Shown here piece after piece: positions 25,982 through 36,550 of a stretch of 64,000 nucleotides of DNA. Numbering within the stretch: the first letter of the stretch is position 1; the number at the start of each line of letters is the position of its first letter. The stretch lies in assembly GCA_043747875.1 (NCBI GenBank), contig JAYTOI010000034.1, positions 6,876 through 70,875 of the forward strand, given 5' to 3'. Made by a program: the position numbers and the translations under genes. This DNA is from CADEED01 sp043747875. GTDB lineage: Bacteria; Pseudomonadota; Gammaproteobacteria; Steroidobacterales; Steroidobacteraceae. The notes beneath the pieces are model-generated. The model made no database searches, was not told the origin of the DNA, and saw only the letters and a program-made list of their open reading frames with translations.

Positions 25982-27429
25982 GCGGGCTCCGGGATGGCGG
26001 TGGCAGGGACGCGGGACTGGCGCGCGACCGTCTTCCACGCGTTGTAGGCCATCAGGAACATGCCGCCCAGAACCATCAGCCCTCCTGACAGGCGAACCGC
26101 GTAGTAGGGATAGGTGGCATTGAGCGCCTCGATGAACGAGTACGTGAGCGAGCCGTCGTCGTTCGTCGCGCGCCACATGAGGCCCTGCATGACGCCCGCG
26201 ATCCACATCGCGGCGACGTACAGCACGACGCCGATCGTCGTCGTCCAGAAATGCCAGTCGATCAGCCGCGTGCTCCACATTTCTTTCTTGCCGTAGAGCT
26301 TCGGCAGCATCGAGTACACGCAGCCGATCGTGATCATGGCCACCCAGCCGAGCGCGCCCGAGTGCACGTGGCCGATGGTCCAGTCCGTGTAGTGCGACAG
26401 CGCGTTCACGGTCTTGATGGACATCATCGGACCCTCGAACGTCGACATGCCGTAGAACGACAGTGCCACCACCATGAACTTCAGGATCGGGTCGGTGCGC
26501 AGCTTGTGCCAGGCACCGGACAGCGTCATGAGGCCGTTGATCATTCCGCCCCAGGAGGGCGCGAGCAGGATCAGCGAGAACACCATGCCCAGCGACTGCG
26601 CCCAGTCGGGCAGCGTCGTGTAGTGCAGGTGGTGCGGGCCCGCCCACATGTAGATGGAGATGAGTGCCCAGAAGTGCACGATGGACAGGCGGTACGAGTA
26701 GACCGGCCGGCCGGCCTGCTTGGGCACGAAGTAGTACATCATGCCGAGAAAACCGGCCGTGAGGAAAAAGCCGACGGCATTGTGTCCGTACCACCACTGC
26801 ACCATGGCATCGACGGTGCCGGCATAGATGGAATACGACTTGGTGGCCGACACCGGGATCTCCGCGCTGTTGACGATGTGCAGCACGGCCACGGTGATGA
26901 TGAACGCCGCGTAGAACCAGTTCGCGACGTAGATGTGCGAGACGCGGCGCTTGACCAGCGTGCCGAGGAACACCACCGCGTACGCCACCCAAACTACCGC
27001 GATCAACAGGTCGATCGGCCACTCGAGCTCGGCATATTCCTTGCCACTGGTCATGCCGGCGGGCAGCGTGATCGCGGCGAGCACGATGACGGCCTGCCAG
27101 CCCCAGAACGTGAACGCGGCCAGTCTGTCGCCGCCGAACAGACGGATGTGGCAGGTCCGCTGCACGACGTAGTAGGACGTCGCAAACAGCGCCGAGCCGC
27201 CGAAGGCGAAGATCACCGCATTGGTGTGCAGCGGTCGCAGGCGGCCGTACGAGAGCCACGGGATGCCGAAGTTCAGCTCCGGCCAGAACAACTGCGCGGC
27301 GATGAGCACGCCCACCGCCATGCCGACGATGCCCCAGACAATGGTCATCACGGTGAACTGGCGAACTACCCGGTCGTTGTACGTCGCGGGCGCGGGCGCG
27401 GTGGCGGTGGCGGTGGGCGTTGCGGTCAT
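25978..27429 (-). CDS. ccoN: cbb3-type cytochrome c oxidase subunit I
   Basis: 483 residues from ATG 27429, the first gene of the operon. Twelve helices are visible with the expected heme and CuB histidines: 'RPLHTNAVIFAFGG' (low-spin heme), 'WWYGHNAVGFFLTAGFLG', 'GPHHLHYTTLPDW' and 'TDWTIGHVHSGALGW' (heme b3 and low-spin heme). The first 15 residues are a Thr/Ala/Pro repeat. It starts 99 bases downstream of a small membrane gene and is divergent from the fixL/fixJ block. No clear FNR/ANR box was seen in front of it. Confidence 0.97.
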   Translation of the reverse strand: MTATPTATATAPAPATYNDRVVRQFTVMTIVWGIVGMAVGVLIAAQLFWPELNFGIPWLSYGRLRPLHTNAVIFAFGGSALFATSYYVVQRTCHIRLFGGDRLAAFTFWGWQAVIVLAAITLPAGMTSGKEYAELEWPIDLLIAVVWVAYAVVFLGTLVKRRVSHIYVANWFYAAFIITVAVLHIVNSAEIPVSATKSYSIYAGTVDAMVQWWYGHNAVGFFLTAGFLGMMYYFVPKQAGRPVYSYRLSIVHFWALISIYMWAGPHHLHYTTLPDWAQSLGMVFSLILLAPSWGGMINGLMTLSGAWHKLRTDPILKFMVVALSFYGMSTFEGPMMSIKTVNALSHYTDWTIGHVHSGALGWVAMITIGCVYSMLPKLYGKKEMWSTRLIDWHFWTTTIGVVLYVAAMWIAGVMQGLMWRATNDDGSLTYSFIEALNATYPYYAVRLSGGLMVLGGMFLMAYNAWKTVARQSRVPATAIPEPA

Positions 27430-27528
27430 GCGGCTTCCAGTCTGGAGAAGGCCGGCAAATTTTCGGCGCGCAGCGCGCGGCTCGGAATACGCGCCAATAC
27501 GCGCCACGGCGCCGATGAATACGTAGGG

Positions 27529-27960
27529 CTACGGATGCAGCCGCGCAGCGCGGTGGGGCACATCGAGCGCGCGCAGGACGACGAGCGTGGCCGCCGCCGC
27601 GATTGCAGCTTCGGCCGCCAGCATCAACGGCAAAGGCAGCGCAAGCGCGCACAGCACCAGCCCGACCGGCATCGCGAGCACGCAGCCGGCGTGTGCGGCC
27701 AGCGATTCGTGCGCACGCGGCGCGTGACGGGTGCGCAGCGCGAGCGCCAGCACCACCAGACCGCCGATGAGAGCGCCGATGACCGCGCAGGGCAGCAACT
27801 GCAGCGTGAATTCCATCACGGAGCGCACTGCAAAGCCGCTCGCACGGCATGACGCGCGCCAGATCGTGTAGCCGAAATCCAGGCGCTCGTCGACGCAGGC
27901 GCCGGCCAGCGCGCCGCCCATCGGCAGCATCGAGAGCGCGACGATGCGCACGCGTCTCAT
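27529..27960 (-). CDS. Hypothetical membrane protein upstream of ccoN
   Basis: 143 residues from ATG 27960 (GTG 27966 also possible). A signal-like first helix contains 'MLPMGGALAGAC', then there are three further helices: 'LLPCAVIGALIGGLVVLALAL', 'AGCVLAMPVGLVLCALALPLPLML' and 'EAAIAAAATLVVLRAL'. There is no known motif. It may be the first gene of the cbb3 transcript, since it is on the same strand 99 bases upstream of ccoN, but the direct repeat AATACGCGCC lies in the gap and a separate promoter is possible. Confidence 0.6.
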   Translation of the reverse strand: MRRVRIVALSMLPMGGALAGACVDERLDFGYTIWRASCRASGFAVRSVMEFTLQLLPCAVIGALIGGLVVLALALRTRHAPRAHESLAAHAGCVLAMPVGLVLCALALPLPLMLAAEAAIAAAATLVVLRALDVPHRAARLHP

Positions 27961-28218
27961 CGGCACTTCAAACTACTGCGCCCGCCGGCCGCGGCGCCTG
28001 ACTTCATGCACGTGGCTTCATCGAAAGCCGGCTGGCCCTGGATGATGGTGATGCGCTTGCCCAAGTGTCGGCTCCTCGAGCACGATCATGCTCAGGTTGC
28101 ATGCGATCGCCTTCCGGGCTAACCACATGGCCATAGGGAATCTCCCGTACGGCAAGCCTTGCGCGTCGTCCTGAGGGGTGCAATCCTGCCCGGAACCGCA
28201 ACAGTTCACACATTTTTC

Positions 28219-29730
28219 ATGCTCCCATCCGAGCTCGTCGGCAGCGTTCTCGACTCCGCGCCCGACGCCATGATCATCATCGATTCCACGGGCCAGATCC
28301 TGTTCGCCAACCGCCAGGTGTCGGCGATCTTCGGCCACGAGAACGCCGACATCGTCGGCAAGCACGTCGAAATGCTGCTGCCCGAACGCTTTCGCGTACG
28401 CCACATCGGCCATCGCCGCGGGTACACCGCCAACGTGCGGGTGCGTCCGATGGGGGCCGGGCTCGACCTGTTCGGAATGCGCAAGGACGGCACCGAGTTC
28501 CCGGTGGAGATCAGCCTGAGTCCCCTCGGCAAGGATGGCGAAGTGCGGGTCGCGGCTGCGATCCGCGACGTGACCGAGCGCAAACACGTCGAGCAGGCGC
28601 TCGAGGTGGCACGCCGCGACGCCGAGCACGCCAACCTCGCGAAGAGCCGCTTCCTCGCCACCGCCAGCCACGATCTGCGCCAGCCGCTGCAGACACTCGG
28701 TCTGCTCAACGGCGCGCTGCGCCGCATGACCACCGACACCGAATGCCAGGAAGTGCTCGCCCAACAGGAGCAGGCGATCGATGCCATGTCGCGCCTGCTC
28801 AATGCGCTGCTGGACATCAGCAAGCTCGAATCCGGCGCGATCACCCTCGCGCGCACGGATTTCCAGCTCGCGCCGGTGTTCGAGGAGCTGCGTCGCGACT
28901 TCGCCGGCGTGGCCGCCAGCAAGGGCCTGCGTTTTTCGGTCGACTCGCCGGTCGCGGAAGTGCATTCCGATCCGGCGCTCGTGACCCAACTACTGCGCAA
29001 CCTGCTCTCGAACGCGGTGAAGTACACGCGCGAGGGCGCGGTCGAATTGCGCTGCGATCAGCGCGGCGCGCACCTGCGCATCGAAGTGCGCGACACCGGC
29101 ATCGGAATTGCGAGCGACCAGGTGCCGCTGATCTTCGAAGAGTTCTATCAGGTCGGCGTATCGCCCAACAGCTCGCGCGACGGCTATGGACTCGGGCTTT
29201 CGATCGTCCAGCGCATCGCACGGCTGCTCGAGATCGAGGTCGACGTGACATCGGCGCCGGGCAAGGGCTCGGCGTTTGCCATCGAGCTGCCTCCCGCGCG
29301 GCACGGCACGGCGCGGCTCAGCGCGGCGGCGCGCCAGCCGCCCGAGCCGGCATCCGAAGCGGCCGGACATCGCGTGCTGCTGGTCGAAGACGAACCCGCA
29401 GTGCGTAACGCCATGCGCATGCTGCTGCGCATGGAAGGCTATCGCGTGATCGCCGCGGCCACCGCCGCGGAGGCGCTGGTCGAGCTCGAGGACGATCCGC
29501 AGTTCGATCTCATCGTCTCCGACTATCATCTCGAAGCAGGCCGCACGGGCACGGAAGTGATCTCGGCGGCGCGCGCCCGGCTCGGGCGGACGCTCAACGC
29601 AGTGCTCGTGACCGGCGACACGTCTGCCGCTATTCGCGAACTGCCCGAGGACGAGCACCTGCGCATCATCAGCAAGCCGATCAACTCGGAAAATCTGCTG
29701 CGCCTGGTGCGCGCTCTGCTGACGTCCTGA
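28219..29730 (+). CDS. PAS sensor hybrid histidine kinase (PAS-HisKA-HATPase-REC)
   Basis: 503 residues from ATG 28219. The PAS domain (residues 1-115) has 'GKHVEMLLPERFRVRHIGHR' and 'GMRKDGTEFPVEISLSPL'; it lacks the heme ligand arrangement of FixL. HisKA phosphoacceptor is H151 in 'ATASHDLRQPLQTL', the subgroup with DLRQP. HATPase motifs N 'NLLSNAVKY' and G 'DTGIGI'/'GYGLGLSI' follow. The C-terminal receiver has D435 in 'LIVSDYHLEAG'. The gene starts the plus-strand sensing block, divergent from the cbb3 operon. Confidence 0.93.
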   Translation: MLPSELVGSVLDSAPDAMIIIDSTGQILFANRQVSAIFGHENADIVGKHVEMLLPERFRVRHIGHRRGYTANVRVRPMGAGLDLFGMRKDGTEFPVEISLSPLGKDGEVRVAAAIRDVTERKHVEQALEVARRDAEHANLAKSRFLATASHDLRQPLQTLGLLNGALRRMTTDTECQEVLAQQEQAIDAMSRLLNALLDISKLESGAITLARTDFQLAPVFEELRRDFAGVAASKGLRFSVDSPVAEVHSDPALVTQLLRNLLSNAVKYTREGAVELRCDQRGAHLRIEVRDTGIGIASDQVPLIFEEFYQVGVSPNSSRDGYGLGLSIVQRIARLLEIEVDVTSAPGKGSAFAIELPPARHGTARLSAAARQPPEPASEAAGHRVLLVEDEPAVRNAMRMLLRMEGYRVIAAATAAEALVELEDDPQFDLIVSDYHLEAGRTGTEVISAARARLGRTLNAVLVTGDTSAAIRELPEDEHLRIISKPINSENLLRLVRALLTS

Positions 29731-29865
29731 GACCTGCCGCGTGGCCGCGATCCGCGCCTCGACATGCGCGGCGTTCCGCACGAGCACCAGCCATGCGCCC
29801 GGCCCCGTACGCCGTCAGGGGTATTGCGTACTCCGTCCGGCAGCGCGCAACCCCATACTTTCACG

Positions 29866-31355
29866 ATGTTTTCCACCGATGCCCAGGCCCTCATGGAAGC
29901 GGCCGTCGATGCGATCATCGTCATCGACCACCGGGGCCGCATCCAGGCCGTCAACGATTCGGCCTGCCGCATCTTCGGTCATCGGACGGCCGAACTGCTG
30001 GGCGCGAACGTCAGCATGCTCATGCCCGAGCCCGACCGCTCCGCGCACGACGGGTACCTGGCTAACTACCTCGCGAGCGGGCAGGCCAGGATCATCGGCA
30101 TCGGCCGCCAGGTGACCGCACGCCGCAAGGACGGCACGCCGTTCGCAGCTTCGCTGTCCGTCGGCCGCGTGCCCGACAGCTCACCGCCGCGGTTCGTCGG
30201 GCTGGTGCGCGACATCACCGCGGAGATCGAGGCGACCAACGCGCTCGAGCTCGAGCGCGACCGTTCGAATGCCTACCTGGAGCTCAACGACGCCATTCTG
30301 CTGTCGATCGACGCGCAGCGCCGCGTGCACGAAGTGAACGCGCGTGGCGCCGAGCTGCTCGGTGCCGCGCGCCCCGAGATCGTCGGACGCGACTGGCTGT
30401 CTTTCATGCGCGACGAGACGGAATGCGAGCGCGCCCGTCTGATGCTCGCGAGCGCGCGCGCCAGCGGCGTCTCGCGCGAGCGCGAGTTCGACGCGGTGGA
30501 CGCGACTGGCGCGCCGCGGCGCATCTACTGGCGGTGCATCGCGCGCCGTACCGCCGGCGACGCGCCGGCCGGCTGGCTGTGCTCGGGGGAAGACGTCACG
30601 GAGCGCGCGCGGCGCGAAGAGAATTCGCACCTGGCGCAGCAGCGGCTCACGCGCGTCGCGCGGCTCGCCACCATGGGCGAGCTCGCCTCCGGGATGGCGC
30701 ACGAGATCAACCAGCCGCTCACCGCGATCACCACCTACGCGCGCGCCTGCGAACGCTATCTCGCCATGCCGCAGCCCGACCTGGCCGAGGTACGCGAAGC
30801 GGTGCGCGAGATCGGCGTGGAGGGCCTGCGCGCCGGGACCGTCATCGGCCGGCTGCGCAACCTGGTGCGCACCGACGCGGATGGCGAGCCCACGCCGCTC
30901 GAAGTGAACGCGCTCATCGACGAGCTGCGTGCCACACTCGATGCGGATGCGCGCGCGCACGAGGCGCGGCTGCGCATCGCGCTCACGCAGCATTTGCCGC
31001 GCGTGCGCGCGCACGGCGCCCAGCTTCAACAAGTAGTGCTCAACCTGGTGCGCAACGCCTTCGAGGCGCTGCTCGACCAGCCGGCGGTGGAGCGGGCAGT
31101 CGAGCTGACTACCGTGCGCACGGTGAACGGCGACATCGAAGTGCGCGTCACCGACAACGGCCCCGGAATTTCCACCGCGATCGTCGACCGACTGTTCGAT
31201 CCGTTCTCGACCACCAAGCCGGCCGGCACCGGACTCGGCCTCACTATCAGCCGTACCATAGTGCACGCTCATGGCGGTACTATCGGCACGCGCGCGGTGG
31301 CACCGCGAGGCGTGACGTTTTACGTGCAATTGCCGGCTGCGGAGGACGAGACTGC

Positions 31356-31359
<4 letters not shown>
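29866..31359 (+). CDS. fixL: Oxygen-sensing histidine kinase FixL-type
   Basis: 497 residues from ATG 29866. The first PAS domain closely follows FixL: 'MLMPEPDRSAHDGYL...IIGIGRQVTARRKDGT' (given in parts). H61 corresponds to the proximal heme ligand and R81 to the arginine that contacts bound oxygen. A second PAS domain (about 135-250) lacks these. The kinase core has 'MAHEINQPLTAITTYARA' with H279 and HATPase motifs 'NLVRNAFEAL', 'DNGPGI' and 'GTGLGLTI'. It overlaps the fixJ start by four bases. In rhizobia FixL is inactive when oxygenated and phosphorylates FixJ under low oxygen. Confidence 0.9.
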
Positions 31360-31975
<616 letters not shown>

Positions 31976-31979
<4 letters not shown>

Positions 31980-32509
31980 GCAAGCGCCGCACATTCAACT
32001 GGCCGCGCGCCGCACGGGCCTCCGACGGCACCGGGTATCGCATCCGTCCCATCACCCGGGACGACACGACGCGCGAACGGACTTTCATCGCCGCCCTCAG
32101 CGCCGAAACGCGTTACCGGCGCTTCATGCACGTACTCGGCGAAGCGTCACCGGCGTTCGTCGAGAAGCTGGTGAACATCGATCGCCACCTCACGATGGCG
32201 CTGGTTGCCGTCGTCGGTGAAGATTCGGCGGAGCGCATCATCGGCGTCACCCGCTATGCGGCAGATGAGAACCTCGAAGATTGCGAATTCGCCGTGGTCG
32301 TCGGCGACGAGTGGCAGGGTCGCGGCATCGGCACGACCCTGGCCCGCCTGCTGTTCGAGTACGCGGCCAACGAAGGTTTTCAAAAAATCTATGGCACGGT
32401 GCAATCCGACAACGAGCGGATGCTCGATCTGGCGCGCCATCTCGAATTGGAAGTCGAGGTGCCGCGCGGCAGACAGGAAACCGTGCGCGCGTGGCGCCGG
32501 CTGGATTGA
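31976..32509 (+). CDS. GNAT-family N-acetyltransferase
   Basis: 177 residues. The only start that includes the full fold is TTG 31976, which overlaps the fixJ stop (TTGA); the next ATG (32127) would lose the first strand and helix. 'GYRIRPITRDD' opens the domain, 'CEFAVVVGDEWQGRGIGTTLARLL' contains the acetyl-CoA site (Q/R-G-R-G-I-G) and 'IYGTVQSDNERML' is the C-terminal motif. Domains of this type at the end of protein acetyltransferases modify lysines of metabolic enzymes; here the domain is alone. Coupling to fixLJ suggests a low-oxygen role, but this is inference. Confidence 0.85.
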
Positions 32510-32524
32510 CGAACGCGCTGGCGC

Positions 32525-33256
32525 TCAGCGGTCCGACGTGTCGTACGGCGGCGGATTTCGCGGCGCCGGAGGGGGCAGGTCCTGCCAGCCTGCGCGCGCG
32601 ATGAAATCACAGAGTCCGCGCACGTCCTCGAAGTCGAGCGCGAGAAATCGTTTCCGGTGCGTCGTGGCGAGCGGAATGCGGCGACCGTCGACGGAGTCGT
32701 AGATCTGGCGCATCAGATAGCCGGCGTGTTGTCCGCCGATCTTCGGGATCGCGCGGGCCGCGTCGCCTTCGCCGTGAATGCCATGACAGGACTGACAATG
32801 TCCGCCGTACACCGTCGCGCCGCGCGCCAATTGTGTGCCATCGCCCATGCCGTTCGCGGCGGACTGTGTCAGGCCGGCCAGATGAGCGGCGACATCTGCG
32901 ATGTCCTGCGCACCCACCAGTGCGTGGCGATCGGAGGCCACTTCTTCCATGCGGAAGTCCCAGCGCTTGCCGTAGCGGAAATCGATGAGCTGGCGGATCA
33001 GCACGCGATAGTGCTGGCCCGCGAGGCGCGGGATCGATCCGTCGAGCGTGCCGGTACCGTCGCTGCCGTGACAGGAGACGCAATGAGCGTACAGCTCGGC
33101 GCCGCGCTCGGAATCGGAGGTGGCCGCGAGGGCATCCGCGTATGCGCGCTGCGCCTTCGGTGCGGCACCGCACAGCGTGGGCAACGCCATCGCGAGAAAC
33201 ACCATCGCGGGAAACACGATCGACTTCAGACAGGGATTTCTCGCGTGGTATTGCAT
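32525..33256 (-). CDS. Exported diheme cytochrome c (c4-like)
   Basis: 243 residues from ATG 33256. A signal peptide (hydrophobic 'SIVFPAMVFLAMALPTLCGA') is followed by two class I c-type domains with heme sites CVSCH (about residue 59) and CQSCH (about 156), each followed by a proline-glycine stretch such as 'IPRLAGQHYRVLIRQL' and 'IPKIGGQHAGYLMRQI'. This 'P.l.GQ....y...QL' feature marks cytochrome c4 and related electron carriers, which often feed cbb3 oxidase. Its 3' end meets that of the acetyltransferase gene 16 bases away. Confidence 0.9.
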   Translation of the reverse strand: MQYHARNPCLKSIVFPAMVFLAMALPTLCGAAPKAQRAYADALAATSDSERGAELYAHCVSCHGSDGTGTLDGSIPRLAGQHYRVLIRQLIDFRYGKRWDFRMEEVASDRHALVGAQDIADVAAHLAGLTQSAANGMGDGTQLARGATVYGGHCQSCHGIHGEGDAARAIPKIGGQHAGYLMRQIYDSVDGRRIPLATTHRKRFLALDFEDVRGLCDFIARAGWQDLPPPAPRNPPPYDTSDR

Positions 33257-33384
33257 GTGCGGATTCTGGCCTTTGAAGCGAGCGAGTTCTATACGTGCTA
33301 GACCGCATGCAAGCCCGGAAAGCAACGGGCATCCGCCGCGCCGCCGCGCGCGCCGCAGTCCCAGTGATCCGTTGCCACCTTCGG

Positions 33385-34767
33385 CTAACTACCTGCCGCA
33401 CGCCAGATGACGTTGCCCACGTCGTCGGCCACGAGCAGCGCGCCGTGCTGGTCGATCGCCACGCCCACCGGCCGGCCCCAGGCCTCGCCCTTCTGGCTCA
33501 CGAATCCGGTGATCACATCCACCGGCTGGCCCGATGGCCGCCCGTTCGCGAACGGCACGAACACCACCTTGTATCCGGCCGGCGGCTTGCGATTCCACGA
33601 GCCGTGCAGTCCGATGAACATGCCGTTATCGAACGGCGCCGGCAGCGCGTTCGGCGCGTCGCGGTCCGCCGCAGCCGCTGCGAGACCCAGCGCCGCGACG
33701 TGCGCACCCAACGCGTAGTCGGGCGCGATGGCCTTCGCCACCAGGTCCGGCCGCGGCGGCTGCACGCGCACATCGACGTGCTGACCAAAGTAGCTGTACG
33801 GCCAGCCATAGAACGCGCCGTCGCGCACCGAGGTCAGGAAGTCCGGCACCAGGTCGTTGCCGAGCTCGTCGCGCTCGTTGGACACCGTCCACAACGCGCC
33901 GGTCTGCGGCTCCCACGCCATTCCATTGGGATTGCGAATGCCGGTCGCGAACAGCCGCTTCTCGCCGCTGCGCGTGTCCACTTCCCAGATCGCCGCGCGG
34001 CCCTCTTCCTGCTCGATGCCGTTCTCGGCGACGTTGCTGTTGGAGCCCACCGTCGCGTACAGCTTCGATCCGTCGCGGCTGGCAATGATGTTCTTGGTCC
34101 AGTGATGATTGAGCGGGCCGCCCGGCAGATCGGTGAGCCGCGTGCCGGAGCCCGACAGCTGCGTCGCGCCGGGCGCGTATGCAAATTTTACGATCGCATC
34201 GGTGTTGGCGACGTAGAGCTGGTCGCCGACCAGCGCGATGCCAAACGGAGAGTTGAGATTCTGCAGCAGCACGCTCTTCGTCTCGGCCACGCCGTCGCCG
34301 TCGGCGTCGCGCAGCAGCGTGATGCGATTGGGTGACGGCACCACCGCGCCGGCCTTGGCCATCATCTTCTTCATCACCGCGCCCTTGACGCCCTTGCCGT
34401 CCTCGGGCCGCTCGGGCGCGTTCGTCTCCGCGACCAGCACGTCGCCGTTGGGCAGTACGTACACCCAGCGCGGATGCACCAGCCCGGTCGCGAACGCATT
34501 CACTTTCACGCCGGCTGCGCCGACCGGTGTCATGCCCGGCGGCCAGCCCTTGGCTTCCGCGATCTGCACCACGGGAATCAACTTCTTGTCCGGCTCGGGC
34601 AGGGTCGGGTTCGCACCCACGCTGTCGTTCGGGGATGCGACCGGGCCGACGTCGGTGGGACCGACGGTGCTGCACGCGGTGCAGGCCACGAATACGGTGA
34701 GAATTACGAGAATAGAGAGGGCCGTCATCCACCAGAAACGGGCGGGCCGTGCTTCAATCTGCGACAT
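33385..34767 (-). CDS. Sorbosone dehydrogenase-type PQQ-like beta-propeller protein
   Basis: 460 residues from ATG 34767 (AAGGAGT five bases upstream). A basic N-terminus and one hydrophobic helix with several cysteines ('FVACTACS') suggest membrane anchoring or a lipoprotein. The remainder is the six-bladed sugar dehydrogenase propeller: 'VYVLPNGDVLVAETN', 'LNSPFGIALVGDQLYVANTD', 'GIRNPNGMAWEPQTGALW', 'NERDELGNDLVPD' and the C-terminal 'GRPVGVAIDQHGALLVADD'. Homologues oxidise aldoses or L-sorbosone in the periplasm with PQQ. No PQQ synthesis genes are in view. The stop codon lies in CTAACTA. Confidence 0.87.
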   Translation of the reverse strand: MSQIEARPARFWWMTALSILVILTVFVACTACSTVGPTDVGPVASPNDSVGANPTLPEPDKKLIPVVQIAEAKGWPPGMTPVGAAGVKVNAFATGLVHPRWVYVLPNGDVLVAETNAPERPEDGKGVKGAVMKKMMAKAGAVVPSPNRITLLRDADGDGVAETKSVLLQNLNSPFGIALVGDQLYVANTDAIVKFAYAPGATQLSGSGTRLTDLPGGPLNHHWTKNIIASRDGSKLYATVGSNSNVAENGIEQEEGRAAIWEVDTRSGEKRLFATGIRNPNGMAWEPQTGALWTVSNERDELGNDLVPDFLTSVRDGAFYGWPYSYFGQHVDVRVQPPRPDLVAKAIAPDYALGAHVAALGLAAAAADRDAPNALPAPFDNGMFIGLHGSWNRKPPAGYKVVFVPFANGRPSGQPVDVITGFVSQKGEAWGRPVGVAIDQHGALLVADDVGNVIWRAAGS

Positions 34768-34914
34768 TCGGACTCCTTCTCTAACGATTCGCGGAGTCGT
34801 CCCGCAATGTGGAATTGTTAGGGTAAGCACCGAGGGGCGTAAGGAGCGGACCTCCCGCCGGGCTGTAGGAGAAGGCCCGCCTGACCCATACTACGTAGCG
34901 CAATTGAGGTGACC

Positions 34915-36021
34915 ATGTCGCGTCGCAAGAAGATCCTCGGCGGAATCGCTCTCGTACTCGTACTCGTCGGGGTGGCGTTCGCCTTCCTGCTGAGCCACGA
35001 CTCCGCCTGCCCGACACCGCCCGCGGCGCAGGCCGGCGTTCCCACCATGAAAGCGGTGGTATATCGCTGTTATGGATCGCCCAAGGTGCTCGCGGTCGAG
35101 GACGTCGCCAAACCCGTTCCCGCCGACGACGAAGTGCTGGTCAAAGTGCGCGCCGCCGGCGTCAACCCGCTCGACTATCACTACCTGCGCGGCAAGCCCT
35201 ACATCATGCGCATGGGCGTTGGTCTGGGCGCGCCGAAGAGCGACCGGCTGGGCGTGGATTTCGCCGGCACGGTGGAAGCGGTCGGCACAGGCGTGACCAC
35301 ATTCCACGTCGGTGACGAGGTGTTCGGCGCTCGCGACGGCGCGTTCGCGGAATACGTCGTGGTGCAGGCGGCGCGCAACGTCGCGCTCAAACCCGCGAAC
35401 GTTTCGTTCGAGCAGGCGGCGGGCGTTCCCATCGCCGCCGTCACCGCGCTGCAGTCATTGCGCGACAAGGGGCAGTTGAAGGCCGGCCAGAAAGTGCTCA
35501 TCAACGGCGCATCGGGCGGCGTCGGCACGTTCGCCGTACAGATCGCGAAGCAGCTCGGCGCGCACGTGACGGGAGTGTGCAGCTCGCGCAATGTCGAGTT
35601 GGTGAAGTCGCTGGGCGCCGACCGCGTCATCGATTACACGCGCGAGGACTTCACGAAAGACCCGGTGAAATACGACATCATCATCGACACGCCCGGCAAT
35701 CGTTCGCTGGGCGAATACCGCAGCGTGATGACGGAGCACGGCCGCTACGTGATGGTCGGCGGCCCCAAGACGGGCAGCTGGCTGGGCCCGCTCGGCAAGG
35801 GTTTGAGCGCCGGCGCGTACTCCCCGTTCGTGAGCCAGGATTTCTCGATGATACTGACCAATGTCAATCCGCAGGACCTGGCTTTCCTGAGCGACTTGAT
35901 GAGCGCGGGCAAGATGACGACCGTGGTCGACCGCCGCTACACGCTGGCGCAGGCGGCCGACGCCATCACCTATGTGGAGCTCGGCCACGCGCGCGGCAAG
36001 GTCGTGCTGCTGCTCGAATAA
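34915..36021 (+). CDS. Membrane-anchored MDR-family NAD(P)H:quinone reductase/alcohol dehydrogenase
   Basis: 368 residues; ATG 34915 with GAGGTGACC before it. After an unusual N-terminal anchor (MSRRKK plus a helix at residues 8-27) comes an ordinary zinc-independent MDR enzyme starting 'MKAVVYRCYGSPKVLAVEDVAKP'. It has the NADPH Rossmann motif 'VLINGASGGVGTFAVQIAKQLGA' and ends 'HARGKVVLLLE'. This QOR-like group reduces quinones or enoyl compounds with NADPH. Divergent from the sugar dehydrogenase; a membrane LuxR-type regulator follows 20 bases later. Confidence 0.88.
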   Translation: MSRRKKILGGIALVLVLVGVAFAFLLSHDSACPTPPAAQAGVPTMKAVVYRCYGSPKVLAVEDVAKPVPADDEVLVKVRAAGVNPLDYHYLRGKPYIMRMGVGLGAPKSDRLGVDFAGTVEAVGTGVTTFHVGDEVFGARDGAFAEYVVVQAARNVALKPANVSFEQAAGVPIAAVTALQSLRDKGQLKAGQKVLINGASGGVGTFAVQIAKQLGAHVTGVCSSRNVELVKSLGADRVIDYTREDFTKDPVKYDIIIDTPGNRSLGEYRSVMTEHGRYVMVGGPKTGSWLGPLGKGLSAGAYSPFVSQDFSMILTNVNPQDLAFLSDLMSAGKMTTVVDRRYTLAQAADAITYVELGHARGKVVLLLE

Positions 36022-36041
36022 AGAGGACAGATCTATCAGCC

Positions 36042-36458
36042 ATGGTACGAATCGCCCTCATCTACGGAACACTGCTGGCCGCCGGCGCGTTCGGACTGCA
36101 GGCACTGCAGTACCAGTTCCTCGTGCGCACGCACGCCGCGCAGGCGTACGTGACCTTGGTGGCGCTGGCGTTCCTGATCGTCGGAGTCTGGATCGGCGCA
36201 CGCGTGTTCCGACGGCAGCCGGCGCCTGCGGAGTTTCAGCCGAATGAGCGCGTGCGCGAGACGCTCAAGATCAGCGCGCGCGAGCTCGAAGTGCTGACGC
36301 TGCTGTCGCAGGGGCAGTCGAACAAGCAGATCGCGCAGCGCCTCGAGGTGTCGCCCAACACCGTGAAGACCCACGTCGCCAACCTGTTCGAGAAGCTCGA
36401 TGCGCGGCGCCGCACCGAGGCCATCCTGCGCGCGAGAGAGTTGGGGATGATTCGCTAG
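36042..36458 (+). CDS. Membrane-anchored LuxR-type DNA-binding protein
   Basis: 138 residues. Two helices at residues 3-22 and 36-54 ('VTLVALAFLIVGVWIGARVF') are followed by a LuxR/GerE helix-turn-helix: 'ISARELEVLTLLSQGQSNKQ', 'EVSPNTVKTHVANLFEKLDA'. It has no receiver or ligand domain, so it would act from the membrane. It follows the anchored oxidoreductase within 20 bases and probably shares its mRNA, so it may report a membrane or redox state. Confidence 0.87.
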   Translation: MVRIALIYGTLLAAGAFGLQALQYQFLVRTHAAQAYVTLVALAFLIVGVWIGARVFRRQPAPAEFQPNERVRETLKISARELEVLTLLSQGQSNKQIAQRLEVSPNTVKTHVANLFEKLDARRRTEAILRARELGMIR

Positions 36459-36550
36459 TTCATCTTTATGGACTTGATGTCTATCTACCGGTGATGCATG
36501 CGAATTGCAAAATGGGGAAGCAGCCTGGCTGTCCGCCAACGCGTCATTGA

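Noticed and set aside
27430..28218. FNR/ANR box in front of ccoN or the hybrid kinase
   Set aside because: No TTGAT-N4-ATCAA or near match found; control by FixJ or another regulator is possible but not shown.
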